Of a stretch of 64,000 nucleotides of DNA, positions 56,380-64,000 are shown piece after piece. Origin of the DNA: Ornithodoros turicata. Its lineage: Eukaryota > Arthropoda > Arachnida > Ixodida > Argasidae. The translations under genes and the position numbers were made by a program. The notes under the pieces are model-generated. The model saw only the letters and a program-made list of their open reading frames with translations. It searched no databases and was not told the origin of the DNA. The first letter of the stretch is position 1. Every line of letters begins with the position of its first letter. The stretch spans positions 50,138,841 to 50,202,840 of the forward strand of contig NC_088206.1 in assembly GCF_037126465.1 (NCBI RefSeq), in the 5' to 3' direction.

Positions 56380-56881
56380 TAGGGTTCTTCGTTTTCGGGT
56401 TAAACCCGATTTTTCACGATAGTTCCCCCCCCCCCAAACAAGTTTCCAGGAATTCGGGTAAAACCCGATATCTACCTGAAATCCTTGCGGTCCTTCAACT
56501 TGTCATTCCAGGTAAACAATCGGAAAAGTGAATCATAATATCAGCAAAGAGAGCTTTTTGTGACAACCTATTTGTCCTCCTTTTATAATCCCCTCCTGCA
56601 GGAGTCAAAGATGAGCTTTGTGGAACTCAGGCACGTGTTTGAATACCGCGGTCATTCACTGCCCCAGTTCCGAATGGAAATAGAAAGATTCTTGTTTGTC
56701 ATCCCAGTGTCGCAGCAGTGGCTTGTTTCATATGCCTTTCGTTTCACCCAAAAATTCCCCGATGACATATCAAACAGAAATAGTAGCGCCCAATTTCTTC
56801 CCGAATTCTCGTGCGTAAATAGCACTCTATTGTTCTCTCCTGAATTTGAAAAATCATAAAACCTGAAAACGGAGAACCCTA
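56380..56881. mobile_element. hAT-type MITE, 502 bp
   Basis: Exact 8-bp duplications aggatgga (56372-56379, 56882-56889) flank TIRs tagggttcttcgttttcggg and, reversed, tagggttctccgttttcagg. Non-coding; TIRs differ from those of the 46242-48645 hAT. Confidence 0.8.
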
Positions 56882-58681
56882 AGGATGGATGGTGCCCATT
56901 TATGTGGTTCCTAGGGGTCCCTGAAACCCTTGAATACCCTGAAATTTGAAAATACTGTTACCAAGGTTGAGATAACCCTAGAATTTTCAACAGTCCTTGG
57001 AAACCTGGTTCTGCATCTTTTTCACATTCCTGCAGAGCTGCAGTGCAAATTCTGTTTACCTGGGTTCAGAATCAGTCACAAAAACCATAAGTGTGAGAAT
57101 TAAATGGCATCCTCTGTTGTATTCACCAGCCTTCCTTTCTATCCTACGATAGAAAAGTTTTAGAGAAAGTGCAGCAGACGGAACATAGACATGATGCATA
57201 GACATGCATTTACCAAGAAAGATTAACTGAAAAGGTTAACCAGCTGTAGGACTCGAACCCACTTCTTCTGGATTTGTCCTGTCTGGTATTTGTCCTTTTT
57301 ATGTTGTTCCAGTCTCAGAACATCAGTTCTCTCTTATGCATTTACCGTTATGGTACGAGGTCATCATCTTACTGTGGTGACGTCCACACAGCAGTTGCAA
57401 GACTGGCATCTTTCACCACAATGTCATGTCAGTGTTAGTATGGTACTTTGTAAACTTCGCAAAAGCAGGTACAGCCTTCCCCTTTTCTTTCTGTCACGTA
57501 CCGACTCTCGTGTAATTCTCGGAATTCTAAAGCAGTGTATTACAATAGGTGCTAACTTTGCAGTAGAAATCCCTACTGTTTGTGAGACCCAGATTTACGC
57601 AAATTGTAAGGGTACTGAAAATTTACAGCAAGAATTTTTGGTTTGTATGCTTCAGACGTGCATTTCATATTTATGGCTAGTCGTGCATGTTGCAAATAAG
57701 CAATCTGAACTACTTTACACCAGAAGTGCAGTGCCGCTTTTATGAAATGCAGTACGGTTTATGTCTTATCACGAAGTTAACCGGTCGAGCCATTTTAGCA
57801 TCCAGAATTCACAAAATTTATGGTATCTTTGGCTGGTCGCGTTGATCATCTGAGTCGGAGCCGTCGACGTCTGGCTACAAATTCAAGTGGGAGGGGTCTC
57901 GCACAAGCTGAATCGGGTAGCCACCTTCAGTACAGCTGAACACTGGATACATAACTTCCAGTTTTCTGCTGAAGCAGAACAGCATGGAACTGATTCATGT
58001 GAAAGGATGACACCGGTGTGGAAGCACCTTGGTCACATGACTTATCAGTGATCAGTCAGTGATCTATCCCGACACCACCTACACCCCCAAATGTGTGATG
58101 ACACCCTCCTCCCTTTCATTCCTGTGCACCCTCTACAGCATGGTTTACTTCAGCTTTGGACACATGCCAGCAATGAAAAAAATATAACTGTTAGAACTTA
58201 ATTATAATAATTCCCTCCCCAAGTATATTGCAACCCCCTCTCGTGCTTGTGATTCTGGACAAACCGCTGGGGTCAGAGCATCCAGAGCACTTAAGTCGGA
58301 AGATAGTGCTCGAAAAGAACTGACCGAATATAATCAGAGCGCTCCATTTCCACAAGCAAAAATGAAATGTTTCTCCATGGTGCTCTAGAGCAATCAGAGG
58401 TGACCACTCAAAGATACTATCAGTGGCCACCCATGAATATATGTGCTATTCCTGGCTTCAGAAAAATGAATTCTGTCAAGTGTTCTGTTACCATTTACAT
58501 TGCACTATTTGCACCATTCACATACCCTTTTGGACATTTTGACAGCTTATTTTAGAACTGAAGTAGTCGGGTCCAAGTTTTCGTGGTGCTGGAAAAGTAG
58601 GAAGTGGTAAAAACAGGACATAAATGTGGGAAACACCCAATATCCAGTAACATTGTTGTGATTGTTATTTTATGATTACAG
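56882..58681 (+). other. Copy B intron, no element recognised
   Basis: 1.8 kb with scattered short frames, including a 151-codon frame (57290-57745) without recognisable motifs. Confidence 0.3.
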
Positions 58682-58938
58682 TACCTGCTCCCATGGGAGT
58701 CCACACCTACAGAGTATTCTGAAGTCCAAGGAGATGTGCCCCAACCAATCACTGACACTGCAAAGTTGCATGCTATCAGTTATGTCCCATCACCAAAGAA
58801 AGACAGGACGCAATTGTACAGACCCGATACAGAGAAAAGGGTGCCGTACAATCCAGGAAGCCAAGTTTATGCAGCTGCTGTGATGTCTCCTAGCAAGACA
58901 ACTGTAGTCTGTTTCGAAGAGGAGATAAAATCATTCAG
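58682..58938 (+). CDS. MBD-gene copy B, downstream coding exon
   Basis: Acceptor gattacag/TACC in phase 0, as required by the 353-codon exon; donor TTCAG/gtagat in phase 2. Encodes YLLPWESTPTEYSEVQGDVP, HAISYVPSPKKDRTQLYRPD, PYNPGSQVYAAAVMSPSKTT and EEEIKSF. Pro/Tyr-rich and folded-looking; unknown family. Confidence 0.7.
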
Positions 58939-59122
58939 GTAGATATGAGTCTCTTCATTAGTTAATTTGATATTTCTATTGACAGTCCGACTACTTTCTC
59001 ATTTCTACTGTGGACATTACGTGCTTGGCGAGCAGTGGTTACACATACTCCTGTTAAGTTTGTACAAGCTCGACGAAGTGTCACACTCGTGCGGAACATG
59101 CTCACACCTGTGCACATTTAGC

Positions 59123-59205
59123 ACAAGTGGAAGTAGAGCACAATTCGCTACCTTTCAGTGAGACTAACACTGAAAGGTAGCGAATTGTGCTCTACTTCCA
59201 CTTGT
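59123..59205. repeat. Perfect inverted repeat, 38-bp arms, 7-bp loop
   Basis: 59123-59160 is the exact reverse complement of 59168-59205; the loop is agactaa. It lies in a copy B intron and would fold into a fully paired hairpin in the pre-mRNA. Confidence 0.95.
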
Positions 59206-59380
59206 TGACCATGTTGTAGTGTCAAAGGGTCAACTGCATAGGAATCATTGACATCCTCATAATTCAGTCGATTTAAATCAACGAAATTATCCTCATCACT
59301 GCTTAGTGACAGATAATCGTCACTGCTCGTAAATTTGCCATCAGATACGATGTGTGTTGTGCGTGGACGACCCTCTCCAA
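59158..59380 (-). other. Minus-strand acidic open frame, unassigned
   Basis: Reads GEGRPRTTHIVSDGKFTSSD, then DYLSLSSDEDNFVDLNRLNY and EDVNDSYAVDPLTLQHG, without stop for about 77 codons and without an ATG at its start. Ser/Asp-rich composition resembles the acidic N terminus of some transposases. It overlaps the perfect hairpin. Confidence 0.3.
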
Positions 59381-59730
59381 CTGTTTTGTTCTCCGGTCAC
59401 CATATCAACGTGGAGTTGCATGAGAGTGAGGAGCAATTTCTGTCGTCTACTAGTTATTACAGTATATTTCTATAAATTTCTCAAAACATACTTTGTTATT
59501 CTGAATGAAACTCACTTTCATGACTTTCATGGTTGTGTATCTGTGGTACTCATGAATATAGTTTCAGCCAAGTTTTTATGTGCCAAAGCTGTGCAAGATC
59601 GTCCCCTTAAGACCAGACTGAAACCAGGATCCTATCTTTGTGCCCCGCCTACAACAAACCATCGTCCTAGTCTCTTGCATGCACCGTTCACTGTTGCTGC
59701 CAATTTATTTCCTCCTTCCTTCCACCGGAG

Positions 59731-60098
59731 CCACAACAGAGGGCATACTTTGTCATACTAAATTCATAACAGAGGACATATTTTGTCACATTAGGCTCTC
59801 AGTAGAGGGCATACTTTGTCACACTAGACTCTCAATAGAGGGCATATGTTGTCACACTAGGCTCTCAATAGAAGGCATATTTTGTCACACTAGGCTCTCA
59901 ATAGAGGGCATATTTTGTCACACTAGGCTCTCAATAGAGGGCATAGTTTGTCACATTAGGCTCTCAATAGAGGGCATATTTTGTCACACTAGGCTCTCAA
60001 TAGAGGGCATATTTTGTTACACTAGGCTCTCAACAGAGGGCGTATTTTGTCACACTAGGCTCTCAATAGAGGACATATTTTGTCACACTAGGTTCACA
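59731..60098 (+). repeat. 33-bp tandem repeat, about 11 copies
   Basis: The unit ggctctcaatagagggcata continues ttttgtcacacta. It keeps an open frame on the plus strand, reading RLSIEGIFCHT per unit. The first two or three units are the most diverged; the middle ones are nearly identical, as expected from unequal crossing-over or slippage. Confidence 0.9.
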
Positions 60099-60206
60099 AC
60101 ATTATCAACAAGAACTTTTGCTTGGAAATGCAGAGCAGCGTTGTGGTATCAGTTAATTATGTTTAATTATGTTTCCGGTGTGTGAATATGTCCTTGTCCA
60201 ATGCTA

Positions 60207-61380
60207 CAGTTGCCGACTGATAATTCTGACTCTAATAGTTCAGACTTTCCAATTTTTTTTGTAAAACTGTTGGCACCATCAAATGCCCCATAGAACCAAC
60301 GTATTTCCACATCTAATGATTTGGACCATTCCTCAGAGGGTGTGCTTGATTATACAAACTCGTCTCGCTTCAAACCTGCATGGTTCTAGGAAGTCACAGT
60401 CTCCGGAGCGCCAGAAATGCGGCATAACATTGTGCTTCCGAGCTCGGCATTTAGTCCTGCGTTATAAAATGAAGGCTTTTCCCGACACGACGCATGTGTA
60501 GAAGCACGTGCGTTCGCAAAGGCGGAACTTGTTGCACTCTTTGCTGGTTTGTGTCGTCTGTTTGTCCTGTCCCTGTAGTTGCTGCACAGACTCAGGCTTT
60601 TCACATCATGCACTGAAACCGAATGCTCTACTGGCCCCGCATCAGACATGTTGCAAGAGCTTATCTTTCAATATGCATGTTTTAGACTATGAATATCATT
60701 GAGCATCGGAAATACTGAAATGTCGACCTCAACTTCAAGTGAACAACAACAACTTTATTTTGAGATGGAGAGTGGGGAGGTTCATCGCCAGAGGCGATAC
60801 TCTTCCCCATTGCTGGTGGGGATGTGAGGAATAAAATAATGAGCCCCTTCACAATAATGATCGAAGGCCGATGGTGTCCAGAAATGTCAAAAGAGCTTTG
60901 AGCGCAGATCGTTGCGCTCAAAGCATCTTCAACATCTTCAAGTGAAGATGTTGATGATGCTACTGCGATAGATGCGTTTAGTAGAGGCGACGGAGCAAAT
61001 TCATTGACAATCGAGCCTAACGTGATGTCGCCATTTGACGCTTCAGCAGCATCGTCTTTGGCACCGACAGCGTAACAAAAGGTGAAAAGTAAAGGCAACG
61101 GCAGCGACGAGGTTGTCGTTGCACCTCCGTCCAAAGTGGCAATCGTTACCATGGTTACTACTCTGATGAACGCATGCAAGGATATTGCTACGCCGTGGTA
61201 TGTTGATGTGCGTTCACGCTGAAGCGCACACATATAGTACTTTTTCAAGTCACTTGGTATGTTCTGAGTGAAGGCTTTTGAAATGAAGTGGATTTATGCC
61301 ATTCACTAAAAATTTGGACTGCCCAATAATTCGGACTGATTTCGTGGTCCCTAGAAGTCCAAAAAATTGGTCGGCGACTG
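60207..61380. mobile_element. Pogo/Tigger-like element, 1.17 kb, with nested LINE end
   Basis: Left end cagttgccgactgataattc, right end reversed cagtcgccgaccaatttttt, TA flanks. The plus-strand interior encodes EDVDDATAIDAFSRGDGANS, an acidic stretch that may be a transposase C-terminal tail. A LINE 3' end (60745-60935) is inserted within it. Confidence 0.6.
60745..60935 (-). repeat. LINE 3'-end fragment
   Basis: Matches the 3' end of the antisense LINE at 17746 (acaacaactttatt, then catcgccag.ggcgat). Short 5'-truncated copy. Confidence 0.65.
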
Positions 61381-61748
61381 TATTATAATAACTGTTGGTA
61401 ATATGTTTGTAAAATGCTAAGGAGAACAAAAGAGGAACTGTATTGTGAAGCTTCGTGCTGGTTGTTCATGCAGTCCTAGGCAGAAATTTGACCTGGAGTT
61501 CCAGGTGGACCCACTTGAAAAACAAGTTGATGCACTTGAAAATTAAAATGGAAGCATTTTGTTTTTCAAGTGGATCCACTTAGGATTTAGCTCAAATTTG
61601 TGCCTGGGGTGGCACAGTTCTCACATATCCATGTAGTGGCGGGACATACGTGAGTCACACGTGAACAAATGTGCTATGTGCCAAAACAACAACTTGCCGA
61701 ATGTGGATGAACATTCATGTGTATACATGTGGTTTTCTTTTTGAACAG

Positions 61749-61953
61749 CGATGTGAAGGAGCTCAATGACAAGCACATAAAGTATCTGTTCAAGAAATAT
61801 ATGCCAGAGATGCAAGGAATTGTAGAGAAAAAGGTGAAGCCCTTCTCAGAATCCAATGCTAGCTTGATAGATCCTCCTAATATGGCTTACAAACAGCGCA
61901 CTCGTTTGGAAATATGCACTTATCAGGCAACTGTTTCTTTATCAGATCTATAG
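61749..61953 (+). CDS. MBD-gene copy B, downstream coding exon
   Basis: Acceptor tgaacag/CGATG; the phase 2 junction completes Ser. Encodes DVKELNDKHIKYLFKKYMPE, then MQGIVEKKVKPFSESNASLI and further to TAG at 61951-61953. Possible internal donors (AAG/gtgaag at 61834) may skip the tail. The exon could be the C terminus of one isoform. Helical and basic; unknown family. Confidence 0.6.
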
Positions 61954-62090
61954 TTGGCGAAACAATGACTACCACAAGGGTGGAAAAGCAAAACGTACGT
62001 AATTTGGACGCTCTCTTGTTAAGCATTCTTCTTCAGTGGCATATCATGTCATAAACACTAATCTAAAACAATTGTCACGTTCTCCTATAG

Positions 62091-62191
62091 GCATGCTCAC
62101 GTACAAGGTGTACCCCTCTGCATTCTTAGATGAGCAGGTCAGTCTCATATCCGATATGTTCATCGATGAATACGTTATCAGGAGGAAGTTG
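62091..62191 (+). CDS. MBD-gene copy B, downstream coding exon
   Basis: Acceptor tcctatag/GCATG, donor AAGTTG/gtaagt. Frame MLTYKVYPSAFLDEQVSLIS, then DMFIDEYVIRRKL. It enters in phase 1, which the 61749 exon does not provide unless an unseen donor is used. A strong donor shows the gene continues, probably past 64000. Confidence 0.55.
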
Positions 62192-62594
62192 GTAAGTACC
62201 CCCAACATTGTGCTGTAGTTCACTCTGGCATCCATTCTTTTTTATATGTCCACTACAAACATTGGTGTGAAGAAACTGAAGAAATTTATCTTTCAAACTG
62301 ATAAGTGAAGCTGTTACCTCTTTTAGTCTCATGAACATGCATAAAAAGTACATTCCAGTCATGCCCACACCTTTGACACATTGTTTTATGTCCTGAATGG
62401 CACTTGTGGACGGGCTGCACCTGCGTAATGGACAGAATGCACTGTAGATGTGTCAGCTATAGCAGTAGGAGCAATGATCATGCAGTAAACACGTACATTT
62501 ATTCTATGTCGACATGCAGTTTGCCATGGTGCCACACGCAAGGCCGTGCAGTAAACATATGATATGCCTGTGCAATGAGCAACAGAAGTATATA
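62192..62594 (+). other. Copy B intron, nothing recognised
   Basis: No element identified between the exon and the following MITE. Confidence 0.3.
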
Positions 62595-63389
62595 CAGTAA
62601 AATCTCAATGATACGAATCTCACGGGGGAGCGGAAAAAATTCGTATCAAACGAACTAAACAAAAATATAAATTGAGGCAAGAAAATAGACAGTGACTGTT
62701 CATTTTCCGTTACTGTCAGTGAAAGAGGTCGGTCGTAACGCTCTTGTGTCACCGTTTCTGGTCAATGCTGCCCAAATTCGCGAGATGATTCAAAAGACCC
62801 AGCACGTGCTTTCCAATCGCCCGCGAGTCGCGCGACACTGTTCTAAAGCGAGCTTCTCCTAAAGCATGCAGGCGTTAGGTGAAGCCGACTTGCGGAATGG
62901 TGACGCGTAATGTTGCCAGAAGTTGTCCTGATATGTTCCCTCCAAGTGTTCTGGGTCGCTGTTTTCCGCCAGAGCGATGTCACACAGCTTCGAGGTTTAT
63001 TGCAGCGAGGGGGGTAAAAAGGTCAAAACAGAGATAAGGTGATAAGGTTTCCGGAAGTGCAATCCCTTTGATCTCATCTTCACCACCACCACCACCAAAG
63101 GGAAATTCATTGCTTGCATTGCGCAACATGATGTAAGGGAGTTCGTGGTAAGGATCGCTCTCCCTTTTCGAAAGAAGGAGCAGCGTGACTCGCGCGCTCT
63201 CGCGTCACGGGGGAACGACCTCTGTCGCATCCTCGGCTCGTTCGTATCATCCGTAAAGGCAAGATAACGTGTTCGTATCATCCAAACTCGAATACATGGG
63301 AAGAATAGGCATTCTGGCCGGGACCGGAAAAGAATTCGTATCATCCCGAAATTCCTATAATCCGTGATCGTATCATCAAGATTCTACTG
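62595..63389. mobile_element. TA-flanked MITE, 795 bp (pogo-like)
   Basis: Left end cagtaaaatctcaatgatac, right end reversed cagtagaatcttgatgatac, TA flanks. ttcgtatcat motifs recur near both ends. A (CAC)n run lies at about 63081-63098. Non-coding. Confidence 0.75.
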
Positions 63390-64000
63390 TAATAATTAGA
63401 GCTGTGCGAATAGCAAAATTTCTATTGCAAGTTCAATCCGAATAATTTATTCACAAGGCAAATCGAATCCGAATAATTTATTCAGAAGCCGAATCGAATT
63501 TGAGTAATCAGAAAAGGCCCAATTTGAATAATTTCGAATACCTCATGGTGAAATATTTTGTGGCGTTGTGCTCATTTGATGATGTTCTGCTCCAAACTTG
63601 TGAGCCTTTTCATGCAGCATAACATATCATGAGAGAAGGGTACCTCTGTGTTGTGTATGGTAGTAGACTGCATTAGTGAGATGAACTGCATTGAGAGTTA
63701 GTCAACATGATCCATGCAGCCTGCTTTGTATGCATCTCCTGCATTTCTATGTTTACATTGTAAATCTCCTCTATTTTTTTTTTTTTGAAATTGCACATAT
63801 TTTCATGTTACTGAACATAACTCTCAAAGTTGGGAGTACATTTACAGAATACTGTAAGCAGTGTAAAATGGCATCACTGCATCATTGCACTAACTTCACG
63901 TCATTGCACTTGAGTGCAATGATGTGAAGCCGACTTGCAGAATGGAGAAAAAAAAAAAAGGCGTAACATAACGGGGTAACGTGAAGTGGGCTTCACCTAA
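63390..64000. other. Window end: one end of a TTCGAAT-rich repeat, rest unassigned
   Basis: At 63400-63540, agagctgtgcgaatagcaaa is followed by iterations of aatccgaataatttattc, an element-like end with its partner outside or lost. The last about 80 bases resemble 62870-62900 (gtgaagccgacttgc.gaatgg). No gene. Confidence 0.4.

Noticed and set aside
56380..56400. Telomeric repeat
   Set aside because: The tagggtt is a single TIR end, not an array.
59731..60098. CRISPR-like array
   Set aside because: Units are contiguous with no unique spacers; it is a minisatellite in a eukaryotic intron.
60682..61248. 188-codon minus-strand frame
   Set aside because: Crosses a LINE fragment nested in a pogo-like element; no coherent protein.

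Overview
This is repeat-dense, intron-rich animal DNA. Genuine coding sequence is confined to short exons with GT-AG borders. There are no operons, ribosome-binding sites, CRISPR arrays or rRNA genes, and no tRNA gene that I can support. The repeat content (BEL/Pao, Penelope, RNase H-bearing LINE, CR1-like LINE, rosa-type mariner, hAT, pogo-like and TTAA MITEs, tRNA-derived SINEs) fits an arthropod, most likely a chelicerate such as a tick. That taxonomic guess is inference; no gene here names the species.

The backbone is a head-to-tail tandem array of one plus-strand gene family. The window opens in the 3' UTR/poly(A) end of copy 0 (1-290). Copy A then has a CpG-rich promoter and first exon near 3.1-4.0 kb, coding exons from 12,791, and a poly(A) end near 33.6 kb. 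Copy B has a homologous promoter and first exon near 35.1-35.9 kb, coding exons from 45,629, and runs to at least 62,191, probably past the window edge. The unit is about 32-33 kb. Splicing the first four coding exons gives a clear methyl-CpG-binding domain (MBD) at the protein N terminus. It is followed by a Lys/Arg-rich linker (GKQRQRKEAKE), a conserved VDDSVLNYGD segment and a KRKLPG basic motif that could be a nuclear localisation signal. About three quarters of the N-terminal 99 residues are identical between A and B by hand alignment. Splice phases agree for the first eight coding exons. The 3' halves differ: B has a 353-codon Lys/Ser-rich exon plus three further exons, while A has two other exons and a very short last exon. 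I do not recognise the full-length protein.

Everything else is mainly mobile DNA, and comparing A with B shows several insertions against their empty sites. Copy B carries a 2,520-bp rosa-like (DD41D) mariner with an intact 364-codon transposase and about 433-bp terminal inverted repeats. It also carries a 2,404-bp decayed hAT element with an exact 8-bp target duplication, and a 461-bp MITE. Copy A carries a 668-bp MITE next to a 1.06-kb foldback element at a site that is empty in B. Other notable items are a Penelope-like element with hammerhead-ribozyme cores in its inverted terminal repeats, MITEs nested inside a BEL/Pao relic, two TTAA-flanked MITEs, a perfect 38-bp inverted repeat, and an 11-copy 33-bp tandem repeat.

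Layout: 0-3 kb copy-0 tail, TTAA MITE, Penelope; 3-4 kb promoter A; 4.5-5.6 kb LINE; 6.7-10.1 kb BEL/Pao with nested MITEs; 10.2-13.4 kb duplicated block with insertions and the first A exons; 14-25.9 kb repeats with MBD exons 3-4; 26-29.9 kb middle A exons; 30-33.6 kb repeats and 3' end of A; 35 kb promoter B; 36-42 kb repeats; 42.3-46 kb rosa element and first B exons; 46.2-48.6 kb hAT; 49-53 kb B exons; 53-56 kb foldback and the long B exon; 56-64 kb repeats and 3' exons of B.
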